From Flavobacteriia bacterium (GTDB lineage Bacteria; Bacteroidota; Bacteroidia; Flavobacteriales_D; Crocinitomicaceae), in the NCBI GenBank assembly GCA_947490145.1, contig CANLGD010000003.1:1-64000 (forward strand): a stretch of DNA of 64,000 nucleotides. Reading direction: 5' to 3'. Positions 48,474 through 59,029 of the stretch are shown here, piece after piece; positions within the stretch are counted from its first letter, which is position 1; the number at the start of each line of letters is the position of its first letter. The notes under the pieces are model-generated. The model had not been told where the DNA came from, did no database searches, and worked only from the letters and a program-made list of their open reading frames with translations. The translations under genes and the position numbers were made by a program.

Positions 48474-51371
48474 ATGAAACAAGCTTTTTTCTCTTTTTTA
48501 ATACCTTTTTCCGCATCGGTTTTCTTTTCAATTTTCACATTTGCACAAGAAAAAGCGGAAGATCCCCTAAATGTTATCCAATATAAATTGAACAATGGAT
48601 TAACTGTGATGTTAACTGAAAATCATAATTCTCCCCAAATTTTTGGTGTAATTGCAGTGAAAGCTGGTGGGAAAAATGACCCAAAAGAAGCCACAGGAAT
48701 GGCGCATTACCTGGAACACATGTTATTTAAAGGTACACAAGATCTGGGAACTTGGGATTATGACCAAGAACAAGTTCACTTAAAAAATATCGAATTACTA
48801 TATGAGGATTTAGGGAAAGCCACTGACGAAGTAAAAAGATCTGAGATTCAAAAAAAAATCAATGACGAAGCTATATTAGCGGGAAGATATGCCATTCCAA
48901 ATGAAATGGATCGCATGATTTCTGAAATTGGTGGAACAAATGTCAATGCCTTTACAACAGAGGATTTTACAGCTTATCACAATGAATTCCCAGCAAATAA
49001 ATTAGAACATTGGTTAAAAGTATACGATCACCGTTTTGAAAAACCGGTATTTAGGCTATTTCAATCTGAATTAGAAACTGTTTACGAAGAAAAAAATCGT
49101 GCTATGGATTCTCCTTTTTCAGAAGTTCTTGACCAATTCAACAAAAATTTCTGGAAAAACCATCCTTACGGACAACAACCAATTATTGGACATACGGAAC
49201 ATTTAAAAAATCCATCTTTGCAAAAAATGTATGAATACTTCAATACATATTATGTAGCAAACAATATGGTTTTAGCACTTTCGGGAGATTTTAACACCGA
49301 TGAAACGATTAAATTAATAGAGAAATATTTTTCAGATTGGAGAACGGGCGAAATTCCAGTTTTTCCAACATATGAAGAAAAAGATTTTGTAGGAAAAGAA
49401 AGCTTGGAAATAAAAGCGACTCCGGTAAAGGCGCTTTTGAGAGGATATCGTTCACCTAAAAACAATCATCCAGACCAAAAGAAAATGCAATTAGCAAACT
49501 ATATGCTTTCAAACAGCGAAGGATCAGGACTTTTAGATAATTTGGCTACCCAAGGAAAATTAACTTATTCGGGAATTATTCCTTTGGAATACAACGATTA
49601 TAGCGCGTCTGTTATATTTGCTGTTCCAAAAATTGTTGGACAAAGCTTTGAAGAAGCAGATGTTTTAGTGGATGATCAATTAAATTTAATTAAAACTGGA
49701 GCATTTGAAACTGCATTTTTTGACGGAGCTAAAACTTCATTTATAAAAGATTTTCAGCGTCAACTGGAAAACAATGAGGCTCGCTCTTTAATGTTAATAA
49801 CAGCTTTTACATCAAATATTTCTTGGAATGAATATTTGAAAAATTACATTGAATTATCAAACATTACAAAAGAAGATGTCATGCAAATCGCAAATAAATA
49901 TTATGGTGAAAATTATTTTGCTTTGTATTCTAAAATGGGTAGTCCCAAAAAGGATAAACTAACGAAGCCCAAATTTGAGGCTGTAATTCCGGAGGATGGA
50001 AAAGTATCTGAATTTGCAAAAAAATGGCGTCAAACTGAAACAATTGGAATGGAGCCAAAATTTGTTGACTTTAAAAATGACATTCAAACTTCAAATTTAG
50101 GTGATTTCCTTACGTTAAAAACAGTTAAAAATCCCTTTAATGAAATCTTTAATTTGAATTTTTCTTGGGGAATTGGAACAGATTACGATTCAATATTATT
50201 TTACCTTCCATCCTATTTGAATAAATTAGGAACACAAAACAAAACTGCCTCAGATTTTAAAAAATCGCTATTTGAAATAGGCGCAGCAATGAATTTTAGT
50301 TCTTCAGAGAATAAATTAACGCTTTCTGTTGAAGGAATTGATTCCAGATTCAATGAAACGATTCAACTTGTTAATGAATTTTTAAACGAATATAAAGCTG
50401 ATGCAAAAGCAATAAAAAACATAGCAAATGACATAAAATCTGACCGTGAATTTAGCAATAAAGACTTGAATAATTTACTTTCTGCAGTTCAACAATATGC
50501 CTTATATGGAATTAATTCTAAATTTTTAAGAGAATTTACTCAAAAAAATATTGAAAAAATTACTCCTGAAAATTTCGAAACGAGTTTTAAAAATGGATTA
50601 AACCACCAATTAGAAATTAAATACATAGGTCAGTTAAACACTGAATTAGTTGCAAAACATTTAACTGAACTTTCAGTTTTAAATTTGGCCAATAAAAAAG
50701 CATTAGCAAAACAACCAAGAAAAAGAAATGGATTTGAATCAGCAAAAGTTTATTTCCTAGATGATAAAAAAGCTGTTCAATCTCAAATCATGTTTTTAAT
50801 TGAAGGAAATCCGATGAATATAGATATGGCTGGAGATCAAATGGCATTCAATCAGTATTTCGGTGGAGATATGTCATCCTTGGTTTTTCAAGAAATTAGA
50901 GAGTTTCGCTCTTTAGCTTATTCAACATCAGCGCAGTATGTTTTGGCAGACAAACCAAATTTAAACAATTATTTTTATGGATACGTTGGTTGTCAAGGCG
51001 ATAAAACTCCAGAAGCAATCTCCGTAATGAATGATTTGATTCAAAAAATGCCAATCAAAAAAGAGAGAGAAGATGGAATTCGATCTGCCTTAATTTCCAA
51101 TGCAAAAACCAACAAACCAAGTTTTAGAAACTTAATTGAAACTGTAGAAAAATGGCAAGAAATGGGTTACACACAAGATCCAAACATTCAGTTAATTCCA
51201 TATTATACAGATATTTCATTTAATAATATTCAAAATTTTTATGAAAAAGAAATTAAAGGTAAAACACTTCAAATTATCGTTGTTGGAAATTCAAAAAAGT
51301 TTGATAAAAATGAATTGAAAAAGTATGGAACTTTAATTGAAGTTAAAACGAAACAAATTGTGAGGAATTAA
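48474..51371 (+). CDS. M16 family metallopeptidase (two-domain, secreted)
   Basis: GMAHYLEHMLFKGT (HxxEH); signal peptide; 965 aa. Confidence 0.93.
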   Translation: MKQAFFSFLIPFSASVFFSIFTFAQEKAEDPLNVIQYKLNNGLTVMLTENHNSPQIFGVIAVKAGGKNDPKEATGMAHYLEHMLFKGTQDLGTWDYDQEQVHLKNIELLYEDLGKATDEVKRSEIQKKINDEAILAGRYAIPNEMDRMISEIGGTNVNAFTTEDFTAYHNEFPANKLEHWLKVYDHRFEKPVFRLFQSELETVYEEKNRAMDSPFSEVLDQFNKNFWKNHPYGQQPIIGHTEHLKNPSLQKMYEYFNTYYVANNMVLALSGDFNTDETIKLIEKYFSDWRTGEIPVFPTYEEKDFVGKESLEIKATPVKALLRGYRSPKNNHPDQKKMQLANYMLSNSEGSGLLDNLATQGKLTYSGIIPLEYNDYSASVIFAVPKIVGQSFEEADVLVDDQLNLIKTGAFETAFFDGAKTSFIKDFQRQLENNEARSLMLITAFTSNISWNEYLKNYIELSNITKEDVMQIANKYYGENYFALYSKMGSPKKDKLTKPKFEAVIPEDGKVSEFAKKWRQTETIGMEPKFVDFKNDIQTSNLGDFLTLKTVKNPFNEIFNLNFSWGIGTDYDSILFYLPSYLNKLGTQNKTASDFKKSLFEIGAAMNFSSSENKLTLSVEGIDSRFNETIQLVNEFLNEYKADAKAIKNIANDIKSDREFSNKDLNNLLSAVQQYALYGINSKFLREFTQKNIEKITPENFETSFKNGLNHQLEIKYIGQLNTELVAKHLTELSVLNLANKKALAKQPRKRNGFESAKVYFLDDKKAVQSQIMFLIEGNPMNIDMAGDQMAFNQYFGGDMSSLVFQEIREFRSLAYSTSAQYVLADKPNLNNYFYGYVGCQGDKTPEAISVMNDLIQKMPIKKEREDGIRSALISNAKTNKPSFRNLIETVEKWQEMGYTQDPNIQLIPYYTDISFNNIQNFYEKEIKGKTLQIIVVGNSKKFDKNELKKYGTLIEVKTKQIVRN

Positions 51372-51390
51372 AAATTATAATCAAAAAATT

Positions 51391-51517
51391 GACTAAAGAC
51401 TAAAAAATTCAAAAGTCAAGACTTATTTAACTTTGTAAAAAAAATCTTTTATCAAATCAGAATAAAGTCTCGACTTCTGGGTCTTAAAGTTCTAAAGTCT
51501 AGTAGTCCTAAGTCTCT
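51391..51517. repeat. Intergenic hairpin/repeat of the GTCAAGACTT word family
   Basis: gactaaagactaaaaaattcaaaagtcaagacttattt ... aataaagtctcgacttctgggtcttaaagttctaaagtctag. Confidence 0.55.
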
Positions 51518-51522
51518 AAAAT

Positions 51523-52113
51523 ATGTCCGATAAAATTCCCGATATCGCTTTTACCAATGAAATTTCACCAAAAAAAGGAAGAATTTTACTTTCTGATCCA
51601 TTTTTAGGTGATGAATATTTCGAACGTTCTGTGGTTTATATTTGTGAACATTCAAAAGATGGAAGTTTCGGCTTCGTGTTAAATCATTATGTTGATATAA
51701 ATTTAAAGCAATTAAATGAAAACTTCCCATATATTGATATCAAAATGAGTATTGGCGGTCCAGTAGAAACTGAAACAATGTATTTCATGCATGCCTTAGG
51801 CGAAGAACTAAATGACAGTTTAGAAATTGGACATGGAATTTACATTGGCGGAGATTTGAAACAATTATATTCTGCCATCAAGAAAGAAAACATTAAAAAT
51901 CAAAAAATTCGTTTTTTTTTAGGTTATTCTGGTTGGTCAGCAGGACAATTAAAAGCTGAAATCAAGGAAAATGCATGGGTGGTTACCGAAATTGATTCTC
52001 ATGAAGAAATAATGAATACAACAGAAGAAAATTTATGGAAATATTTCATGAATAAATTAGGTCCAAAATATAAACTAATGACCGATTTCCCAATTGATCC
52101 AAGTGAAAATTAA
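51523..52113 (+). CDS. YqgE/AlgH family protein
   Basis: KGRILLSDPFLGDEYFERSVVYICEHSKDGSFGFVLNH; YIGGDLKQL; FLGYSGWSAGQLKAEI. Confidence 0.93.
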   Translation: MSDKIPDIAFTNEISPKKGRILLSDPFLGDEYFERSVVYICEHSKDGSFGFVLNHYVDINLKQLNENFPYIDIKMSIGGPVETETMYFMHALGEELNDSLEIGHGIYIGGDLKQLYSAIKKENIKNQKIRFFLGYSGWSAGQLKAEIKENAWVVTEIDSHEEIMNTTEENLWKYFMNKLGPKYKLMTDFPIDPSEN

Positions 52114-52323
52114 AATATTAGAATTAAAGAAAAACAAGTAAAATAGCTTTCATAGCTTTTGGAAATCTTGTATTATCCATTTTAAATGGAATAATTAATA
52201 AAATTCGTTATTTGAAAAAAAAAGGACATTTTCGAAACGAAAAATTCACTATATTTTCCCACTATTTTATAAATTCTAATTAGCTAAAAAAATATGTAGT
52301 TAGCCTACAATTGAAAGCTAACT

Positions 52324-52971
52324 TTATTTTAGATCATTGATATACCTGTGCGAACCATCACAATTCGGCATTTTTTTTGATAATCCACAAACGCAGTCAT
52401 TAAAACCAAATCCTTTGAGAATTCTCTCAGTATATTTTTCAACTCTAGTTTCTCTGGTTTTTGCTTGACTTGCTCCATTAAAAAAAAGTAAGTAACCCTT
52501 TTGTCTTCCTGGTGTCAATTTTTCAAAAGCCATTTTCAACGCTGCATTTTCATTTAATTTTTGTTGAAATTCTTCAGGAACCGGAAAATCTTCTGTCTTT
52601 TTGTATTCGATTTTAATTCCAGTTTTTTCAACTTCAATGGCTTCAAAAATATATTCCTTTAACACAGATTTCAACTCATACATATTAACTGCATTTGTGA
52701 AGCGAATCTGACGCCCCGACTGAACATTTTCGGTTTGTTGAATTAAAATTCCGTTAATATCGCTGAGCAAAGAACCGTGCATGAATAAAAGTGCAAAATA
52801 TTCTTTAAATCCATGAATTAAAACAATATTTTTACCCTTAAAAGTATAAGTTGGAACTCCCCATTTTAATTCCTCCGTCAAGCCACATTCCAAAACAATT
52901 AAGCGCAATTGCTCCAATTCTTCCTGCCATTTTTGCGCTTTACTGAAAAATTCATCAACTTTTGGATTCAT
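52324..52971 (-). CDS. DUF1801 + YdeI/OmdA-like protein with C-terminal CDGSH iron-sulfur motif
   Basis: N-terminus LKWGVPTYTFKGKNIVLIHGFKEYFALLF; OmdA-like PVPEEFQQKLNENAALKMAFEKLTPGRQKGYLLFF..AKTRETRVEKY; C-terminus CVCGLSKKMPNCDGSH fits CxCx2Sx3PxCDGSH. Confidence 0.85.
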   Translation of the reverse strand: MNPKVDEFFSKAQKWQEELEQLRLIVLECGLTEELKWGVPTYTFKGKNIVLIHGFKEYFALLFMHGSLLSDINGILIQQTENVQSGRQIRFTNAVNMYELKSVLKEYIFEAIEVEKTGIKIEYKKTEDFPVPEEFQQKLNENAALKMAFEKLTPGRQKGYLLFFNGASQAKTRETRVEKYTERILKGFGFNDCVCGLSKKMPNCDGSHRYINDLK

Positions 52972-53219
52972 ATTTTAAGTGTGTGTGTTTTTGAAAACAA
53001 AGTTAATCTATATTTGAGGACAATTAAAAAAATTAATATTACAAAAAGTAGAAGTAAAAATAACTTAATCAAAAATTAACTTTGATTTAATAGTCAATTT
53101 TTAATTAATATATTGATTGTCAATACTTTTTTATAACACAAGAAGAATTAAAGGAAGATAAATTCAACCATTTTATTTTTACTTTTTTCTTCCTTTTTTT
53201 GTTTTTTTTAAAAAGTAAA

Positions 53220-55178
53220 TCACTTATTCATTGAAACCAAAAATTCTTCGTTAGAAATAGTGTGATCCATTTGAGATTTCAAAAATTCCATTGCTTCAAC
53301 GGGATTCATATCAGCAAGGTGCCTTCTCAATAAATAAACACGTTGCAACACATCTTTTCCTAATAGTAAATCATCTCTTCTTGTACTTGAAGCTGTGATG
53401 TCAATCGCTGGGAAAATACGTTTGTTTGCAATTTTACGATCCAATTGCAATTCCATATTTCCTGTACCTTTAAATTCTTCAAAGATAACTTCATCCATTT
53501 TAGAACCGGTTTCAGTCAATGCAGTTGCGATAATCGAAAGTGAACCTCCATTTTCAATTTTACGTGCTGCACCGAAAAAACGTTTTGGTTTGTGTAAAGC
53601 ATTCGCATCAACGCCTCCAGATAAAACTTTTCCTGACGCTGGAGAAACTGTATTGTAAGCCCTTGCTAAACGTGTAATTGAATCTAATAAAATACATACA
53701 TCATGACCACATTCCACCATTCGTTTTGCTTTTTCAAGAACAATGTTGGCAACTTTTACGTGTCTTTCTGCTGGCTCATCAAAAGTAGAAGCAACAACTT
53801 CTGCTTTCACACTTCTAGCCATATCAGTTACCTCTTCAGGGCGTTCGTCAATTAATAAAACAATTAAATAAACTTCTGGATGATTCGCTGCGATTGCATT
53901 TGCAACATCCTTTAGTAACATCGTTTTACCTGTTTTTGGCTGGGCAACAATCATCCCACGTTGGCCTTTTCCAATTGGTGCGAATAAATCCATTATTCTT
54001 GTTGACATCGATTCATCTTTGTGACCTGTCAATTTAAATTTTTCGTTTGGAAATAAGGGCGTTAAATATTGAAACGGAACTCGATCACGTATATATGAAG
54101 GGTGACGTCCATTTATTGATTCAACTTTAACCAACGGAAAGAATTTTTCGCCTTCTTTTGGAGGACGAATTGTTCCATAAACAGTGTCTCCTGTTTTTAA
54201 GCCAAATGACTTTATTTGACTTTGAGAAACATAAACATCATCAGGAGAAGGCAAATAATTGTAATCAGAAGATCTTAAAAAACCAAAACCTTCTTGAATA
54301 ACTTCTAAAACTCCTTCTGCTGAAACAATTCCAGATAAATCAAAAATTTCTTCTTCAACAACTGTTTGTTTTTTAGGAGTTTGCTCTGTTTTTGGACTTA
54401 AATTTTGTTGTTCGAGTAATCTCAACCGATGCGCTTCTCTATCTCGATTTCTTTGCTCGTTTCTTTTTTGAATTTCCAATTCAGATGGAGTAAGCTCTCT
54501 ATCTGAAATTGGTCTTGGCAATGAATTTAATATTTCTTTATTAGACTTTTTTGGTAATTTAACCGCGGGCTCTGCTAAATTTTCCTCAGAATTTTCAGTA
54601 ACAGAATTATTTTTAACAACTGGCGTTTTAATTAAATTTCTCCCAACTGGTTTTGAATTCTTCTTTACCTCTTCCTTAATTTCAGCAACTGCAGAGGTTA
54701 CAGCCGCATTATTAGAATCTAAAAATAAATCTAAAGTGCTAGATTCAACTTTAGCCTCTTCAAAGTTAGTGTCAGCGTTCTTTTCTACTTCGTTTATGAC
54801 TTCTGATTTAATGGCAGAGTTGTCATTTTTAGAAATTGGAGCAGATGTAGCTTCCATTTTAATAATTCTTTTTCTTTTTTCCTTTACAAATTCTGTTGAG
54901 TCAGTTTTAATTTCATCAGATAAGTTTGCTTCAACTGCCTTTACTTCTGCAGAAATTACTATTTCTTTTGATGTTTTTGTTGCAATTTTCTTAGTAGTAA
55001 CTTTGGCAGATTTTTCAACTATTTCTGGAGCTTTTGTTTCAGAAGTTGAACCTTCTAATTTTGATAAGGCATCCAAAATTTCTGCTTTTTTTAAATTTTC
55101 GGCATTTTCAATACCTGCTACCAGCGCAATTTCACGTAAATCGCTAATTTTTTTTGATTCTAAATCGCTAAGATTCAT
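53220..55178 (-). CDS. rho: Transcription termination factor Rho (with extended N-terminal region)
   Basis: [81 protein letters not shown]-terminal SAP-like [21 protein letters not shown]. Confidence 0.96.
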   Translation of the reverse strand: MNLSDLESKKISDLREIALVAGIENAENLKKAEILDALSKLEGSTSETKAPEIVEKSAKVTTKKIATKTSKEIVISAEVKAVEANLSDEIKTDSTEFVKEKRKRIIKMEATSAPISKNDNSAIKSEVINEVEKNADTNFEEAKVESSTLDLFLDSNNAAVTSAVAEIKEEVKKNSKPVGRNLIKTPVVKNNSVTENSEENLAEPAVKLPKKSNKEILNSLPRPISDRELTPSELEIQKRNEQRNRDREAHRLRLLEQQNLSPKTEQTPKKQTVVEEEIFDLSGIVSAEGVLEVIQEGFGFLRSSDYNYLPSPDDVYVSQSQIKSFGLKTGDTVYGTIRPPKEGEKFFPLVKVESINGRHPSYIRDRVPFQYLTPLFPNEKFKLTGHKDESMSTRIMDLFAPIGKGQRGMIVAQPKTGKTMLLKDVANAIAANHPEVYLIVLLIDERPEEVTDMARSVKAEVVASTFDEPAERHVKVANIVLEKAKRMVECGHDVCILLDSITRLARAYNTVSPASGKVLSGGVDANALHKPKRFFGAARKIENGGSLSIIATALTETGSKMDEVIFEEFKGTGNMELQLDRKIANKRIFPAIDITASSTRRDDLLLGKDVLQRVYLLRRHLADMNPVEAMEFLKSQMDHTISNEEFLVSMNK

Positions 55179-55335
55179 TAAATATGTATTTGGATTATGA
55201 TTTTTTTGATTTAGTTTCTACTTAATTAAACGTAAATCAATGGACAAAATGTATAGATTTTATTTATAAAACGGATTCGTTTTGAGATGCAATATTAATC
55301 ATTTTTTTGAAATAAACTACTTTCTGAAAAAAAAG

Positions 55336-56142
55336 TTAAATTTTAACAATTTTTCTTAAAAGTTTTAATCCATTTGTTGTCATTATTTCAACGAAATAAA
55401 CTCCTGAATTTAAAGTAGATAGGTTCAAATATGTATCACTGTTTTCAGTGAATAAAATTTGTTTATTTTCTAAAGATAAAATCGAAATTGATTTAATTTC
55501 TGATTGATTACTAACAATTAATAGATTTTCAACTGGATTGGGTAAAACTGAAAAATGATTTTTTTCAATTTCTGCAAGTAAAACGGGATCTTCTGTTCTC
55601 ACATTTACATCATCCAACAAAAATTTAAATCCGTCATTTGTATTTAGAATAAAAGCTATGTAAACCACTTGATTCGCATAACCTAATTCACTTAAATTAA
55701 TTTCATGATTTGTCCAAATTGAATTTTCATTTACAATAATTTCTAAAGTATCCGTAAAACTTGCAACATCATTTCCTGTCGTCGATATAAATACTTTTAA
55801 GCTTTCTGGATATGATGGGTCGAAAGATTTTGATTCCCACCTTAAATAATTACCAAATGGACCTAAAGTCAATGGTGGAGAAATTAACCAACGATTTGCT
55901 CTACCTGACGTCGTAAAATAAGAAGTCGAACCAGCAACTGAATCTGTTGAATCTTCTGGATTTAAAGTCGAAATCCAAGCTTCATTATATTCTGAAACTA
56001 CTGCATTTGGCGTTAATAAATCTTGGTTAGAAATTGACCATGTTGCTGGAATTCCAGCTTCAAAATCTTCGCTTAAAATTACTGTTTGAGAAAAAGATAA
56101 AGCTGTAAAAATGCTCGTAAAAAGAAGTATAAATAATTTCAT
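55336..56142 (-). CDS. Secreted protein with choice-of-anchor J-like domain and T9SS type A sorting domain
   Basis: ILSEDFEAGIPATWSISNQD; RWLISPPLTLG; C-terminal VLPNPVENLLIV...SGVYFVEIMTTNGLKLLRKIVKI. Confidence 0.82.
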   Translation of the reverse strand: MKLFILLFTSIFTALSFSQTVILSEDFEAGIPATWSISNQDLLTPNAVVSEYNEAWISTLNPEDSTDSVAGSTSYFTTSGRANRWLISPPLTLGPFGNYLRWESKSFDPSYPESLKVFISTTGNDVASFTDTLEIIVNENSIWTNHEINLSELGYANQVVYIAFILNTNDGFKFLLDDVNVRTEDPVLLAEIEKNHFSVLPNPVENLLIVSNQSEIKSISILSLENKQILFTENSDTYLNLSTLNSGVYFVEIMTTNGLKLLRKIVKI

Positions 56143-56158
56143 TTTGTAAAAATAAGTC

Positions 56159-56623
56159 TTATTTTGCTAAAAATTGTAGTATTTCTTTATAGCTCTGGTA
56201 AAATATGTCAAAAGAAACCAATTTTTCTTGAAAAAAATCAAAAATGGCTGCTTGATGTTGTGGATTAAAATAATTCAAACCTTCTTTCTTCCAAAGAATT
56301 CTTGAAAAAACAGGAACTGCATCCGAATAGCATTCTTTCAACCAAATATCATCTGTACCCATAGATTCTTGCAGGACTTTCTTCAATTCTTGCATCTGCT
56401 CCCAAAAAACGGATCGTGTGGCTTCATCTTTATATTGAAAGTCAAAATTAATAGCAACATAAGCTCTATTAACCTCAAGTCGCAGATAAATATCTTTTAT
56501 TTGCGTTGGATAAGAAAGCCAATTAATTTTTTTACCACTTGAGGATTTTAGGCGAGACATGTGTTTTTTAAAATCAAGCCAAAATTCAGAATTTATTGTT
56601 CTAAGTTCATCTTTAGTTAACAT
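56159..56623 (-). CDS. DUF4268 domain-containing protein
   Basis: FWLDFKKHMSRLKSSSGKKINWLSYPTQIKDIYLRLEVNRAYVAINFDFQYKD. Confidence 0.8.
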   Translation of the reverse strand: MLTKDELRTINSEFWLDFKKHMSRLKSSSGKKINWLSYPTQIKDIYLRLEVNRAYVAINFDFQYKDEATRSVFWEQMQELKKVLQESMGTDDIWLKECYSDAVPVFSRILWKKEGLNYFNPQHQAAIFDFFQEKLVSFDIFYQSYKEILQFLAK

Positions 56624-56625
56624 TT

Positions 56626-57558
56626 TTATTTTGTTTTGTGATAAATAAGATGATATTTTTTTCTGTTATACACAATTTTTTTAGGGAGAGAATTTTCGTT
56701 ATACATGATATTAAAATCTTTAATTAATGTTCCGTGCATCCATTCTTTAATTACTATTGGCTGATTGAATTTATTATATTCCCAAATTTGAGATCTTTCC
56801 AATTGAATCCAATTTTCTCCCAAATGATAACTTTCAATTGGAAATCCATTTCTTGTGTATGTAATCGTTTTATCAGATAATTCAAAATGTAACAAATTTG
56901 TATCAATTTTTTCAATTTCTGACAAAATTTTCTTTTTTGTAGCTCCTTCATTTACAAAAATTTCAATGTAATTCACATAGTTTCCAATTTTATCAATAAT
57001 AACTTTTGGATTTTCTTGATTTGGATAGAAAAACAAAGAATCGTTTTTGCCATTTGCTTTTGACTTGTAAAAAACAATTCTTTTATCATTTTTGGCAACA
57101 AAAACTGGAGGTAAATTTCCTATTCCAAAATATTTATAAATATTAATTTTTGAAATTTCATTTACTTTGTATTCATAATTTGTTTGATTTACCAAATCTT
57201 GACCATTTTCATAATAATAATTATCGTTATTTCCATCTTTATCAAATGTATAGACGAATTTTTCTGCAATATTATCTGGATTATTTCCACCTTTAATATA
57301 CATTGAAATTTTACTTACATCAATTTGATTAATGGATTTTGCATTCCAGTAACTACCGAATGAATTGGGAGTATTAAAAATTTGATCAAAATAAAAGGGA
57401 TTTATCAAATTTTTGCGAAAAGGAATATTTTCTTTTTGACTAAGTTTTTCCTTATCATTTTCACATGAAAAGAAAATTAATACAGAAAAAGATAAAAATA
57501 TTAGTCTTGGAAAATTTGTCATTGTAAAATTAATAGAAACGCTTCTTGTTAGAAGCAA
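56626..57558 (-). CDS. Hypothetical lipoprotein
   Basis: Lipobox-like LIFFSCENDK; start possibly at the second Met (MTNFPRLIF). Confidence 0.6.
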   Translation of the reverse strand: MLLTRSVSINFTMTNFPRLIFLSFSVLIFFSCENDKEKLSQKENIPFRKNLINPFYFDQIFNTPNSFGSYWNAKSINQIDVSKISMYIKGGNNPDNIAEKFVYTFDKDGNNDNYYYENGQDLVNQTNYEYKVNEISKINIYKYFGIGNLPPVFVAKNDKRIVFYKSKANGKNDSLFFYPNQENPKVIIDKIGNYVNYIEIFVNEGATKKKILSEIEKIDTNLLHFELSDKTITYTRNGFPIESYHLGENWIQLERSQIWEYNKFNQPIVIKEWMHGTLIKDFNIMYNENSLPKKIVYNRKKYHLIYHKTK

Positions 57559-57932
57559 ATTTAAGTTTATTTTTCAATAATTGATTAAACTTTATTATTT
57601 TTTCGCAAATATAACTAACTTGTAACTCAAATTATATGTTATTAAACAAAACTTGGCTAGCATTCGATATTAAAACTAAAAATATGACCAAACCTAAAGA
57701 TGAAGTCCCCAAATTATATAAATCAAAATCAGTCAAGGCCTATATTTATTGTCAAACTAGAGGGAAAAACACACCCGTAACAAAAGTATAAATTCAGATG
57801 GGAGTTTCAAAAGTCATTGATTTAAAAAGCAAATATGCATCTTGGAGAAATTAGTTTTACATCAATAATTTCAAAAATTAGTTAATAATGATATTTTTTT
57901 TATCTAAATTTGAATTGAAATAATAAGATTCC

Positions 57933-58421
57933 ATGACTAATATACCAGAAAACATAACCAAAATCATAAAACAACTTGATTTAATTGCTCATCCTGAGGG
58001 TGGATTTTATAGAGAAACATATCGCTCTGATGACACATTGCACAACAATGCAAAGAATATCATGTCGAGTATTTATTTTCTATTAACTTCTGATCATGTA
58101 TCTCATTTACATCGAATTAAAAGTGATGAAAACTGGTATTATCACGGTGGAAGTCCTTTAATTGTTCATGTTTTAGATGCCTTTGGACATCACCAGCACA
58201 TCGTTGGAAATGATTTAGAAAAGGGATATTTTCCGCATTTTCTAGTACCAAAAAATACTATTTTTGGTTCCACAGTATTGGAAAAAGATTCCTATTCCTT
58301 GGTTTCTTGTGCTGTTGCGCCAGGATTTGATTTTTCAGATTTCGAATTATTTAAAAGAAGTGAATTGCTAAAATCGTATCCCATGCATGAAGAATTAATA
58401 AATGAATTAGCTATTCCCTAA
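57933..58421 (+). CDS. Cupin domain-containing protein (DUF985-like)
   Basis: IAHPEGGFYRETYRSDD; SSIYFLLTSDHVSHLHRIKSDENWYYHGGSPL; FGSTVLEKDSYSLVSCAVAPGFDFSDFEL. Confidence 0.88.
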   Translation: MTNIPENITKIIKQLDLIAHPEGGFYRETYRSDDTLHNNAKNIMSSIYFLLTSDHVSHLHRIKSDENWYYHGGSPLIVHVLDAFGHHQHIVGNDLEKGYFPHFLVPKNTIFGSTVLEKDSYSLVSCAVAPGFDFSDFELFKRSELLKSYPMHEELINELAIP

Positions 58422-58658
58422 GGAAAATAATAGTATTTTAAAATCCCTTTAGATAATTGTCCTTATTTATACATAATACTGATTTCATTGCTCATTTCAA
58501 TGAAAAAAGTAAGTTTTTCTAAGTTTTGAGATTGAGTATAACATTGTTTTGACTTATCTTATAATCTGAGTTCAACTATTAATTTTGTTCATAACACCTG
58601 TAAATACTCAGATTTGAATAAGGACAGTGAAAAACACAAAGTATCAGCGAAGCTAAAT

Positions 58659-58787
58659 AGCGGGTTATTTTGAGTTTTTTTTTATGAAAAGAATGATTTT
58701 TTTTCGTTATCTCAAAACTAAATTATGTTTTTTTTATAGAAACAATATCTTTCAGTTATTTTATAAAGGTTAGCTCAATATCCCGCT
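58659..58787. repeat. Possible degenerate terminal-inverted-repeat element
   Basis: agcgggttattttgag ... ctcaatatcccgct, imperfect TIRs about 130 bp apart in a 600-bp convergent gap. Confidence 0.3.
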
Positions 58788-59029
58788 TACAAAACAGCCA
58801 CGTTTATTCCAGTAAAATTTTATTCTGACCGCGGAGCAGTGACGAAGTCAATTAATATTATCAGTCGAACTCAAGTTTATAATTCAACACCTTAAATTTC
58901 ATTACTACAGTGAAAAAGGATTTGGCTATAACTAGCAGAATTTTTGACTTCTCAGTTAAGGGGAAAACACAAAAAAATGGCTCTGGTTATGAATAAAAAT
59001 TGAGAAATTTATATTTGGATTGAGAAATT

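Noticed and set aside
54736-55200. 154-aa ORF antisense to rho
   Set aside because: Complement of the low-complexity K/E/S-rich Rho N-terminus; its hydrophobic residues are a by-product.
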